Source: Caballeronia sp. dw_19
GTDB taxonomy: Bacteria > Pseudomonadota > Gammaproteobacteria > Burkholderiales > Burkholderiaceae
Assembly (NCBI RefSeq): GCF_018449515.1
Contig: NZ_JAAVUQ010000002.1
Span: 124,001 to 188,000 of the forward strand
DNA: 64,000 nt
Reading direction: 5' to 3'
Made by a program: the position numbers and the translations under genes. Shown here one piece after another: positions 1 to 7,981 of this stretch. The first letter of the stretch is position 1, and every line of letters begins with the position of its first letter. The notes beneath the pieces are model-generated. The model worked only from the letters and a program-made list of their open reading frames with translations. It searched no databases and had not been told where the DNA came from.

Positions 1-1
1 G

Positions 2-139
2 ATGTATGTGCCAGGGCCGGCGTTTTACGCGCGTGATCCGGACGAATCGAGCATGCGGTTTTCGTTCGCGGCCGCGCCGGGAGAGGCTGAAGTATTCGAG
101 GGCGTGAGGCGGCTCAAGCTCGCACTGGCGAGCCGGTAG
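2..139 (+). CDS. PLP-dependent aminotransferase (MocR/LysN-like), C-terminal fragment
   Basis: Only the last 45 codons lie in the window; the gene begins upstream of base 1. The tail reads PGPAFYARDP, then MRFSFAAAPGE, then EGVRRL, ending at TAG 137-139. This pattern is the usual C-terminus of fold-type I aminotransferases, both of the 2-aminoadipate transaminase (LysN) kind and of MocR regulators that carry an aminotransferase domain. It is codirectional with the ALDH7-type dehydrogenase that follows. That fits a role in transaminating 2-aminoadipate in the same pathway, but this is inference. The N-terminus, which would show whether a GntR DNA-binding domain is present, is not visible. Confidence 0.65.
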   Translation: MYVPGPAFYARDPDESSMRFSFAAAPGEAEVFEGVRRLKLALASR

Positions 140-449
140 GAGTGCGCAAACCAGGACCAGGTTGCCGTATGGCTCTCCCAAGGCTCGCCAGATACGGTGA
201 AACGCGTTCTAATCGTATAACCTGAACGCAGATGGACGCTCGGCTGGTGTGTAGTTGGTTCCAGTTGGTTCCTCCAGCGCACCAAGTCGTGCCGATTAAT
301 CAATTGCAGCGGTTTTTTTAAGCCCTGAAACTCTGTTCCGACGAATGCATGCATTTACTCGCCGGAGCCGGTTCCAGAGCGGCGCTGACGGATCGTGGCC
401 CCGAGCCGCGCCGCAGTGCCCGGCAGCCACCCGACATAGAGAGGAAGTG
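140..449. other. Intergenic region upstream of the ALDH7 gene
   Basis: This 310-bp gap holds no convincing gene. An open frame continues upstream of the ALDH7 start to about 345 but has no ribosome-binding site there. Visible features are a perfect tandem 10-bp repeat (AGTTGGTTCC twice, 253-272) and a T-run near 311-319 (GGTTTTTTTAAG). The repeat could be an operator; MocR-type regulators often bind direct repeats. This is only a suggestion. Confidence 0.5.
253..272. repeat. Tandem 10-bp direct repeat AGTTGGTTCC x2
   Basis: Two exact, adjacent copies of AGTTGGTTCC lie between the aminotransferase end and the ALDH7 gene. One copy per helical turn is compatible with a regulator site. No experiment or homologue supports that here. 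Confidence 0.45.
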
Positions 450-1964
450 ATGAAACTGAACGATATTCTTGGTGCACTCGGTGTAGACCTCGACCAGTGG
501 AAGGGCGATGCCCTCACGGCGCGTTCGCCGCTCGACGGCGCGACGCTGGCTGGATTGGCCGTTGATACCCCCGCCGATGCCGCTCGCAAGATCGACGCTG
601 CCCACGCCGCTTTCCTCAAATGGCGCACCGTGCCCGCGCCCCAACGCGGCGAACTCGTGCGTGTTTTCGGTAATGTGCTGCGCGAACACAAAGCCGCGCT
701 CGGCAGCCTCGTCACGCTGGAAGCCGGCAAGGTCACGTCCGAAGGCCTGGGCGAAGTGCAGGAAATGATCGACATCTGCGACTTCGCCGTTGGCCTGTCG
801 CGCCAGCTCTACGGCCTGACGATCGCCTCGGAGCGTCCGGGTCATCGAATGATGGAAACATGGCATCCGCTGGGTGTGGTGGGTGTGATCTCCGCGTTCA
901 ACTTCCCGGTCGCGGTGTGGTCGTGGAATGCGGCGCTGGCGTTTGTCTGCGGTGACGCAGTAGTCTGGAAGCCATCGGAGAAAACGCCGTTGACGGCTAT
1001 CGCCTGTCACGCGCTGTTCGAAAAGGCGCTGCGCGAATTCGACAAGACCCATCCGGGTCTCGCGCCCGAAGGCCTGAGCCAGTTGCTGCTGGGCGCACGC
1101 GATGTCGGCCAGGTGCTGACCGAGTCGCCGAAGGTGCCGCTGGTCAGCGCGACCGGCAGCGTGCGCATGGGTATTGAAGTGGCGCAAGTGCTGGCAAAGC
1201 GGCTGGGGCGCAGCATCCTCGAACTGGGCGGCAACAACGCAATGATCGTGGCTCCCAGCGCCGACCTCGATCTGGTCGTGCGCGGCGTGACGTTCTCGGC
1301 AGTCGGGACGGCGGGACAGCGTTGCACGACGCTGCGTCGCCTGATCGTGCATACCAGCGTGGTCGACCAGTTGCTGCCGCGTCTGGAAAAAGCGTTTGGA
1401 TCGGTGAAAGTGGGCAGTCCGATCGAGTCGGATACGCTTGTCGGTCCGCTGATCGACCGTGCTGCGTTCGACGGCATGCAGAAGGCATTAGGCGATGCCC
1501 GCGAGCAAGGCGGCAATGTCAAGGGCGGCGAACGCGTGGAAGTAGGCGGTCACGCCGATGCTTACTACGTGCGTCCGGCATTCGTACGCATGCCTGCACA
1601 AACGGCTGTGGTCGAACGCGAGACCTTCGCGCCGATCCTCTACGTGATGACCTACGACGACTTCGCTGAAGCGTTGCAACTGCAAAACGGCGTGCCGCAG
1701 GGTTTGTCGTCGGCGATCTTCACGAACGACATTCGCGAAGCCGAGCAATTCATGTCGGCGGCAGGCAGCGATTGCGGCATTGTGAACGTGAACATCGGCA
1801 CGAGCGGCGCTGAGATTGGCGGCGCGTTCGGCGGTGAAAAAGAAACCGGCGGCGGCCGCGAATCGGGTTCCGATGCGTGGAAGGGTTATATGCGCCGCGC
1901 GACCAACACGATCAACTACAGCCGTGAATTGCCGCTTGCACAAGGCGTGAAGTTCGACGTTTGA
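450..1964 (+). CDS. amaB: ALDH7-family semialdehyde dehydrogenase (piperideine-6-carboxylate / 2-aminoadipate semialdehyde dehydrogenase)
   Basis: This 504-aa NAD(P)-dependent aldehyde dehydrogenase resembles the ALDH7 (antiquitin/AmaB) group, which oxidises 2-aminoadipate semialdehyde (Δ1-piperideine-6-carboxylate) to 2-aminoadipate in lysine and pipecolate breakdown. The general base Glu258 sits in LELGGNN and the nucleophile Cys292 in AGQRCTTLRR. The cofactor-domain stretch GVVGVISAFNFPVAVW is typical of ALDH7. The start at ATG 450 is chosen because AGAGGAAG lies just upstream; the frame is open to about 345 without such a site. The neighbours, an aminotransferase and FAD/2Fe-2S amine-oxidising genes, fit a pipecolate/lysine route. 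The exact substrate is inferred. Confidence 0.85.
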   Translation: MKLNDILGALGVDLDQWKGDALTARSPLDGATLAGLAVDTPADAARKIDAAHAAFLKWRTVPAPQRGELVRVFGNVLREHKAALGSLVTLEAGKVTSEGLGEVQEMIDICDFAVGLSRQLYGLTIASERPGHRMMETWHPLGVVGVISAFNFPVAVWSWNAALAFVCGDAVVWKPSEKTPLTAIACHALFEKALREFDKTHPGLAPEGLSQLLLGARDVGQVLTESPKVPLVSATGSVRMGIEVAQVLAKRLGRSILELGGNNAMIVAPSADLDLVVRGVTFSAVGTAGQRCTTLRRLIVHTSVVDQLLPRLEKAFGSVKVGSPIESDTLVGPLIDRAAFDGMQKALGDAREQGGNVKGGERVEVGGHADAYYVRPAFVRMPAQTAVVERETFAPILYVMTYDDFAEALQLQNGVPQGLSSAIFTNDIREAEQFMSAAGSDCGIVNVNIGTSGAEIGGAFGGEKETGGGRESGSDAWKGYMRRATNTINYSRELPLAQGVKFDV

Positions 1965-2122
1965 TCCGGACTTGAAGAAGCATCAAAAAGAGATTTAAAC
2001 CAGGCGTCCCACCCCGACGCCGACTCCTTTCATCCGCTTGCGCACGCCAACCGCGGCGTGCCTGAGCGGACGTCAGGCTTCCGCGGTCATCCCCGGTTGT
2101 TTCGCTCGAATCCGTCCTATGG

Positions 2123-2144
2123 CGCGCCTCTGCATGGAGGCGCG
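2123..2144. terminator. Hairpin between amaB and the ABC operon
   Basis: A perfect 8-bp GC-rich stem (CGCGCCTC / GAGGCGCG) closes a 6-base loop. No T-run follows, so it may be a weak terminator for amaB or a leader structure of the transporter mRNA. Confidence 0.35.
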
Positions 2145-2223
2145 TTCCGCCTGTCTACGCGTTGCTATTGCGTAAATATCCCGCGTTCGTTCAACTGTTT
2201 TTCGCTAGACCCTGGAGGCCACC

Positions 2224-3300
2224 GTGTCGTTTCTCATGCTGGACAAACTGACCAAAGCCTACGGCGACCTGAACGCCGTGAGCGACGTGAGCCTCTCGGT
2301 TGAAAAAGGCGAATTCGTCTCGCTGCTGGGGCCTTCGGGCTGCGGCAAGACCACGACGCTGCAAATGATCGCTGGTTTTATCGATGTAACGCGTGGGCGG
2401 ATTTCGCTCGATGGCAAGGACATTACGAACGTACGGCCGAACAAGCGCGGCCTGGGCGTGGTGTTCCAGAGCTATGCGCTGTTTCCGCATATGACGGTTG
2501 CGCAGAATGTTGGCTTCGGACTCGAAATGCGCGGCGTCGGCAAGGCCGAATGCGCGGAGCGGATTCGCGAGACGTTGGCGCTGGTACGGCTCGATGCACT
2601 CGCGGCGCGGTATCCGCGTGAACTGTCGGGTGGTCAGCGGCAACGGGTTGCCATTGCGCGTGCGTTGGTGATCAAGCCGCCGGTGCTGCTGCTCGATGAA
2701 CCCATGTCCAATCTCGACGCCAAGCTGCGCGAAGAGATGCAGTTCGAGTTGCGCGGCATTCAGCGCAAGGTCGGCACCACGACGGTAATGGTCACGCACG
2801 ATCAGTCGGAGGCGCTGTCCATCAGTGACCGCGTGGTCGTGATGGAAGCGGGGCGCGTGACGCAGGTCGACTCGCCGTATCGCGCGTATGAGCGGCCGGA
2901 GAATCGCTTTGTCTCGCAGTTCATCGGCAAGGCGAACATGCTGGAGGGGACCGTGACCGAGGCGTACCACGACGAAGTCCACGTGGATCTCGGACATCAA
3001 TTGACCGGTATTGCCTGCATTGAGGCTGGCACGGTGTGGCGCGAAGGCGATACGGTGACCCTTTGCATCCGTCCGGAAAAACTGCACTTGTGCGAGGTCG
3101 GAACGGGGCGCTTGTCGGCGACCGTTACCAGCCGCTTTTTCCTCGGCAGCCAATGGCTTTATCGCGTCGATACCGCCATTGGGGAAGTGCTCGTCTGCAG
3201 CCAGAACGAAGGCACCGAGCCAGTAGCCGAAGGCGCGATGGTCGGCATCGACTGGCATCGTGACGCCGTGCGCGTGATTCAGGAAGCCAGTCATGGCTAG
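2224..3300 (+). CDS. ABC transporter ATP-binding protein, PotA-like (polyamine/opine class)
   Basis: A 358-aa importer ATPase that should energise the two permeases encoded next to it. Walker A GPSGCGKTT lies at residues 36-44, the Q-loop near 82, the signature LSGGQRQR at 134-141, Walker B VLLLDEP at 154-160 and the switch His in VTHD. A TOBE-type C-terminal region follows from about residue 270. Translation starts at GTG 2224 behind TGGAGG. Its 3' end overlaps the next gene by 8 bp, so the two are probably translationally coupled. The class transports polyamines, opines or basic amino acids; the context favours an amino acid feeding the oxidase genes downstream. Confidence 0.9.
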   Translation: MSFLMLDKLTKAYGDLNAVSDVSLSVEKGEFVSLLGPSGCGKTTTLQMIAGFIDVTRGRISLDGKDITNVRPNKRGLGVVFQSYALFPHMTVAQNVGFGLEMRGVGKAECAERIRETLALVRLDALAARYPRELSGGQRQRVAIARALVIKPPVLLLDEPMSNLDAKLREEMQFELRGIQRKVGTTTVMVTHDQSEALSISDRVVVMEAGRVTQVDSPYRAYERPENRFVSQFIGKANMLEGTVTEAYHDEVHVDLGHQLTGIACIEAGTVWREGDTVTLCIRPEKLHLCEVGTGRLSATVTSRFFLGSQWLYRVDTAIGEVLVCSQNEGTEPVAEGAMVGIDWHRDAVRVIQEASHG

Positions 3301-4207
3301 TACCATCGACTCGACGAATTCGAAAGATCACGGTGCGCTGAAGAATGACCGCGCGCCGTGGCACGCCTTCGTGCCGCCCTGGCTGATGAGCTTGCCTGCG
3401 TTCATCCTCTTCGCGGTGCTCGTGCTGACGCCGCTCGCGATGACCGTTGTGCTGACGTTTTATCGCTTCGATCCGGCCAGTGGTCCGATCGCTGCGTTCC
3501 AGTTCGGCAACTATGTTGAAGTGCTGACGGACAGCTACTACCAGACCATTTTTGCGCGGACCTTCGGCATCGCGATCCTGACGACTTTGCTGTGCGTTGC
3601 GATTGGTGCGCCTGAAGCTTATGTGCTGTACCGCATGCGTGACCCGTGGCGCTCGATGTTCCTGCTCGTGATCCTCGCGCCGTTGCTCGTGTCAGTGGTG
3701 GTGCGCGCGTTTGGCTGGAGCATGTTGCTCAACACTGGCGGTATCGTGAATCAGTTCTTCGGCCTCTTCGGGCTGGGTCCGTACAAGCTGGAGTACACCA
3801 CCTTCGCGATAGTGATTGCGCTCGTTCACGTCATGCTGCCGTTCATGGTGATCCCCGTCTGGACCTCGCTGCAGAAGCTTGATCCGCAGGTTGAAAACGC
3901 GGCGCTCTCGCTGATGGCGTCGCCGTCAACCACGTTGCGGCGCATCGTGTTGCCGCAGATCGCGCCGGGCATTTTGTCGGGCAGCTTGATGGTGTTTGGT
4001 TTATCGGCGAGCGCGTTTGCGATTCCCGGCCTGCTCGGCGGCCGTCGGCTGAAAGTAGCGGCCACCGCTGTCTACGATGAATTCCTCGGTTCGCTCAACT
4101 GGCCGCTCGGCGCGACCATCGCGATCCTGTTGCTGATCGCGAACCTCGTGATCATGATCACGTACTACCGGGTTCTGGAGCGTCGTTACTCCAGAAGCCT
4201 CGGTTAA
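3293..4207 (+). CDS. ABC transporter permease, PotB-like
   Basis: A 304-aa inner-membrane permease of the binding-protein-dependent class. A hydrophobic segment near residues 30-55 is followed by about five more. The EAA loop that docks with the ATPase is seen as NAALSLMASPSTTLRR followed by PQIAPG. ATG 3293 overlaps the ATPase gene by 8 bp, and the second permease starts 13 bp after the stop, so ATPase, permease 1 and permease 2 form one operon. It should form the heterodimeric channel with the downstream permease. Confidence 0.9.
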   Translation: MASTIDSTNSKDHGALKNDRAPWHAFVPPWLMSLPAFILFAVLVLTPLAMTVVLTFYRFDPASGPIAAFQFGNYVEVLTDSYYQTIFARTFGIAILTTLLCVAIGAPEAYVLYRMRDPWRSMFLLVILAPLLVSVVVRAFGWSMLLNTGGIVNQFFGLFGLGPYKLEYTTFAIVIALVHVMLPFMVIPVWTSLQKLDPQVENAALSLMASPSTTLRRIVLPQIAPGILSGSLMVFGLSASAFAIPGLLGGRRLKVAATAVYDEFLGSLNWPLGATIAILLLIANLVIMITYYRVLERRYSRSLG

Positions 4208-4220
4208 GGAGAGCGCTGCG

Positions 4221-5015
4221 ATGCGAAAGAACGGCCTCGTTGCCCTGAGTTTCCACACGCTAGTGATCCTGTTCGTGCTGGCACCGCTCGTGATCATCGT
4301 GCTGGTTGCGTTCACGCCGGACCAGACGCTGACGCTGCCCACGCACGGCTTTTCGTTGCGCTGGTTCCGCGCGATTCTCGATTACCCGGATTTCATCTCG
4401 GCGTTTTTCAACAGCATCAAGCTGGCGTTTGCATCGGCTACGCTGTCGCTCGCGCTGGCCTTGCCGGCGGCGCTTGCTATCGGACGTGAACGTTTTCCGG
4501 GGCGCGAATTCCTCAATGGTTTGTTCCTCTCGCCGCTGGTGATTCCCAGTCTCGTGCTTGGCATTGCGTTCCTGCGTTTCTTCGCGATGATCGGCGCAAC
4601 CGGCACGTTCACGTGGCTCGTCGCGGCGCACATGATCATCATCACGCCGTTCGTGATGCGGCTGGTGCTGGCCTCGGTGAGCGGCATGGATCGAAGTATC
4701 GAGCATGCGGCGCAGTCTTTGGGAGCGGATCGATGGACGTCGTTTCGACGCATCACGCTGCCGATGATCCTGCCCGGCATCACGGGTGGCTGGCTGCTTG
4801 CGTTCATCAACAGCTTCGATGAACTAACCATGTCGATCTTCGTAACCTCGCCGCAGACCATTACGTTGCCGGTGCGCATGTACATGTACGCGACCGAATC
4901 GATCGACCCGATGATGGCGTCCGTATCCGCGCTCGTGATCTTCATTACGGCCGGTGCGATGATCGTGCTCGACCGCGCGTATGGACTGAACCGGATCCTG
5001 ATCGGTTCGCATTGA
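4221..5015 (+). CDS. ABC transporter permease, PotC-like
   Basis: A 264-aa inner-membrane permease with about six membrane segments, and the partner of the preceding permease. The EAA loop reads EHAAQSLGADRWTSF followed by ITLPMILPG. ATG 4221 is preceded by AAGGAGAG. The stop at 5013-5015 lies just before the 2Fe-2S protein gene, so transport and oxidation genes are probably cotranscribed. The matching periplasmic binding protein is likely the gene at 9170, now separated by the oxidase genes and a repeat element. Confidence 0.9.
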   Translation: MRKNGLVALSFHTLVILFVLAPLVIIVLVAFTPDQTLTLPTHGFSLRWFRAILDYPDFISAFFNSIKLAFASATLSLALALPAALAIGRERFPGREFLNGLFLSPLVIPSLVLGIAFLRFFAMIGATGTFTWLVAAHMIIITPFVMRLVLASVSGMDRSIEHAAQSLGADRWTSFRRITLPMILPGITGGWLLAFINSFDELTMSIFVTSPQTITLPVRMYMYATESIDPMMASVSALVIFITAGAMIVLDRAYGLNRILIGSH

Positions 5016-5047
5016 TTCGCACAGGCCCCACGACTTCACTCTACGCG

Positions 5048-5401
5048 ATGACAAATCTCCCCAGCGCAACATCCGCCGGCCAGCCGCACACCGCGGTCGG
5101 TGATGCGCCGCAATTCGTGCGTCTGACGGAAGCGCATCGCAAGCAGGTGACGTTGACGCTGGACGGCGTCGCCATCACGGCCCTGACCGGCGATACCGTA
5201 TTGAGCGCTGTCCTGCTGCACACACGGCGGGTGCGTGACACCGAGTTCAGCGCTGAACCACGCGCAGGATTCTGCCTGATGGGCGCATGTCAGGATTGCT
5301 GGGTACAACTGGAAGAGGGCACCCGGATTAGAGCATGCTCGACCTTCGTCAAGGACGGCATGCGTATCGTGACCCGGCCTGCAGGAGTGGTAAGAACGTG
5401 A
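5048..5401 (+). CDS. 2Fe-2S ferredoxin-like subunit of amine dehydrogenase (HcnA/OoxA-type)
   Basis: A small protein of 117 aa with a plant-type 2Fe-2S fold. Cys76, Cys81, Cys84 and Cys97 (GFCLMGACQDC, then RACSTF) are the probable cluster ligands. Proteins of this kind are the small subunit of heterotrimeric FAD enzymes such as hydrogen cyanide synthase (HcnABC), D-hydroxyproline dehydrogenase and opine oxidases. ATG 5048 is taken as start, but no clear ribosome-binding site precedes it. TTG 5012, which overlaps the permease stop, is an alternative and would give 129 aa. The stop overlaps the next start by 4 bp. Confidence 0.82.
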   Translation: MTNLPSATSAGQPHTAVGDAPQFVRLTEAHRKQVTLTLDGVAITALTGDTVLSAVLLHTRRVRDTEFSAEPRAGFCLMGACQDCWVQLEEGTRIRACSTFVKDGMRIVTRPAGVVRT

Positions 5402-6861
5402 GCGCGGTTATCGATAAAAACAGCATGCGCCGGGTCGTCATTGTCGGTGCGGGACCGGCTGGCGTGCGCGCGGCTGAGACGTTGGTGGCCGCGGGCATTG
5501 TGCCGGTTGTGATCGACGAAGCGCCGCGCGCCGGTGGGCAGATCTATCGGCAGCCGCCAGCGGATGCGGGTTTTGCCCGCAGCAAACGGTCGCTGTATGG
5601 CCTGGAAGCAGGCAAGGCCGACGCGGTGCACTCAACCATGGCTGCCCTGCTTTCAAAGCTCGACTATCGGCCTGACACGCTGGTGTGGGGATGCGGCGCC
5701 GCGCAACTCGATACGCTGCATGACGGACGCCAGCGCACGGTGCCTTATTCGCACTTGTTGATTGCGACCGGCGCGACAGATCGCGTGCTGCCGTTTCCGG
5801 GCTGGACGCTGCCGGGCGTCTACACCCTCGGCGCGGCGCAGATTGCGCTGAAATCGCAGGGCTGCGCGATCGGACGACGCGTGGTGTTCGCGGGAACCGG
5901 GCCGCTGCTTTACCTCGTGGCGTATCAATACGCGAAGGCGGGCGCGCAGGTGGAGGCGGTGCTCGACACCAATCCGTTCTCGCGCCAGTTCGCCGCGACG
6001 CCGCGTTTGTTGCGGCAGCCGTCCACCTTTGCGAAGGGGCTCTATTACGTCGGCTGGCTGGCGGCGCATGGGGTTCGTATCGAACGGGGCGTGACGCTTG
6101 TGCGCGCGACGGGCGATAAAGCGGTGCAGGCCATGACCTATCGCGATGGTGATGGCGAGCAAGAGTTGACCATTCCCTGCGATGCGGTTGGGTTTGGTTA
6201 TGGCCTGCGATCCGAAACGCAGCTTGCGGACCTGGCAGGTTGCCGCTTCCGCTTCGATCCGCTCAATCGCGCGTGGCTGCCGGAGCGCGATGCGGCTGGT
6301 CGCAGTTCGGTGCCGGGTGTTTATCTCGCCGGCGATGGCGCGGGTATCGCGGGCGCGGATGCTGCGGAACTGGCTGGCCGTCGTGCGGCGCTGGCGATGC
6401 TCGAAGACCTTGGGCATCGGGCCGTGAACGCTAACGTTCAGGCTCAGGTCGCGAAGCTGGACCGGCAACTGGCGAACATCGCCGAATTTCGTATTGGGCT
6501 GGAGCAGGCGTTTGCGCTGCCTTCCGATTGCGCGTCGTACTGGCCGGACGACATGACGGTGTGCCGTTGTGAGGAGATCGATGCCGGCGCGCTGCGCCGC
6601 TGCATTCGTGCGGGCGAAGCGAACGAGATCAATCGGCTGAAGGCGCTGACGCGCGTGGGCATGGGCCGTTGCCAAGGGCGCATGTGCGGCGCGGCGGCGG
6701 CGGAATTGCTGAGCGCGGAGACGGGCAGACCTATCGCTGATGCCGGACGTTTGCGCGGACAGGCTCCGATCAAACCCGTGCCTTTATCAATAGCGATGAT
6801 GGACGAAGCTCCCGAAGCGAATCATCTGGCCGCCATTGCGGAGCACGCCCGCGATGAATGA
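5398..6861 (+). CDS. FAD/NAD-binding subunit with BFD-like 2Fe-2S domain (HcnB/OoxA-type)
   Basis: A 487-aa flavoprotein. An N-terminal dinucleotide fold has the GAGPAG motif at residues 17-22, and a second nucleotide-binding fold (FAGTGPL) lies near residue 165. The C-terminal bacterioferredoxin-like cluster domain has Cys389 and Cys391 (CRC), then Cys425 and Cys430 (CQGRMC). This layout matches the α/B subunit of HcnABC-like amine dehydrogenases, which passes electrons from the substrate-oxidising subunit to the respiratory chain. GTG 5398 is preferred because GCAGGAG lies upstream and the 4-bp GTGA overlap with the preceding stop suggests coupling. The frame is open to 5335. Confidence 0.85.
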   Translation: MSAVIDKNSMRRVVIVGAGPAGVRAAETLVAAGIVPVVIDEAPRAGGQIYRQPPADAGFARSKRSLYGLEAGKADAVHSTMAALLSKLDYRPDTLVWGCGAAQLDTLHDGRQRTVPYSHLLIATGATDRVLPFPGWTLPGVYTLGAAQIALKSQGCAIGRRVVFAGTGPLLYLVAYQYAKAGAQVEAVLDTNPFSRQFAATPRLLRQPSTFAKGLYYVGWLAAHGVRIERGVTLVRATGDKAVQAMTYRDGDGEQELTIPCDAVGFGYGLRSETQLADLAGCRFRFDPLNRAWLPERDAAGRSSVPGVYLAGDGAGIAGADAAELAGRRAALAMLEDLGHRAVNANVQAQVAKLDRQLANIAEFRIGLEQAFALPSDCASYWPDDMTVCRCEEIDAGALRRCIRAGEANEINRLKALTRVGMGRCQGRMCGAAAAELLSAETGRPIADAGRLRGQAPIKPVPLSIAMMDEAPEANHLAAIAEHARDE

Positions 6862-7981
6862 GACTTTGCGGTTCGACGTGCTGGTGGTGGGCGGGGGTTT
6901 GGTGGGGTCATCGACGGCCTTGATGCTTGCAAAGCGCGGGCTGAAGGTGGGGCTGTTCGAGCGCCGTTATTGCGGCGCGCAGGCGAGCGGTGTGAACTAC
7001 GGTGGCGTACGCCGTCAGGGGCGGCCGGCCGAACAATTGCCGTTGGCGGTGCGTGCGCGATCGATCTGGGACCGGCTGCCGGAACTCGTGGGCACGGATG
7101 GAGAGTTCGTTGTTTCGGGGCATTTGCGGTTGGCTCGCAGCGAAGCGGATCTTGCGGCGCTTGAAGCGTACGCGCAGCTTGCCAACCCGTTTGGTCTCGA
7201 TTTGCAGTTGATGAGCGGACCTGCGTTCAGGCGTCGTTACCCGTGGCTTGGGGCCGCCGCGGTGGGTGGTTCATTGTGTCCTCGTGACGGTCATGCGAAT
7301 CCGCGCGTGGTGTCGCCTGCGTTCGCGCGCGCGGCGCGTGCAGCCGGTGCTGACGTCCGTGAGCAGACTGCGGTGACGAACATCGTGCGTGATGGGGAAC
7401 GGTTTGTTGTCGAGGCGCGGCATGACTCGGGTGCTGTGATCGAGGTTCAGAGTGACTGGCTGGTCAATGCGGCTGGCGCTTGGGGCAACACGGTGGCTGG
7501 GTACTTTGGCGAGACCATTCCGATGGAGCCGATCTATCCGAACATGTGGGTGACTGAGCCGCTGCCGTATTTCATCGATCACAATCTTGGGGTGTATGGC
7601 GGTGGCATTTATGCTCGTCAGGTGGCGCGCGGCAATGTGGTGATTGGCGGGGGGCGTGGGTTGGGGGATGGCGAGTATGCGCAGCCGCTCACGGAGACTA
7701 CGCGGACGGTCATGAGGGCTGCGTGCGCGCTTTTGCCGGCGTTGAAAGATGCGTTGCTGTTGCGGACCTGGACAGGGGTTGAAGGCCGTACGCCGGATGA
7801 CAATCCGGTGATTGGTTTTAGCCGGACTACGCCAAGATTGCTGCATGCGTTTGGATTTTCGGGTGGGGGGTTTTTGCTTGCGCCGGGGGTTGGGGAGGTG
7901 CTTTCCGATCTCATTGTTGAGGGGGGATCGGGGACGCCGATCGAGGCGTTTTCTATTGGGCGGTTTGATCGGGGGGGATAG
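6854..7981 (+). CDS. FAD-dependent amino acid oxidase/dehydrogenase subunit (HcnC/DadA-like)
   Basis: A 375-aa protein of the DAO/glycine-oxidase superfamily. The FAD-binding GGGLVG motif is at residues 13-18, a second FAD contact region reads WLVNAAGAWG, and the C-terminal region contains GRTPDDNPVIG. It is the likely catalytic subunit that oxidises a secondary or primary amine. With the two preceding genes it would form an HcnABC-type heterotrimer. The order next to amaB suggests pipecolate or a related cyclic amino acid. ATG 6854 overlaps the previous gene by 8 bp. The last 200 bp are strikingly G-rich on the coding strand and run into repeat element A a few bases after the stop. Confidence 0.83.
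   Translation: MNETLRFDVLVVGGGLVGSSTALMLAKRGLKVGLFERRYCGAQASGVNYGGVRRQGRPAEQLPLAVRARSIWDRLPELVGTDGEFVVSGHLRLARSEADLAALEAYAQLANPFGLDLQLMSGPAFRRRYPWLGAAAVGGSLCPRDGHANPRVVSPAFARAARAAGADVREQTAVTNIVRDGERFVVEARHDSGAVIEVQSDWLVNAAGAWGNTVAGYFGETIPMEPIYPNMWVTEPLPYFIDHNLGVYGGGIYARQVARGNVVIGGGRGLGDGEYAQPLTETTRTVMRAACALLPALKDALLLRTWTGVEGRTPDDNPVIGFSRTTPRLLHAFGFSGGGFLLAPGVGEVLSDLIVEGGSGTPIEAFSIGRFDRGG

Noticed and set aside
2058-2303. A short + strand frame before the PotA-like gene
   Set aside because: It overlaps the ATPase gene start in another frame and lacks a ribosome-binding site.
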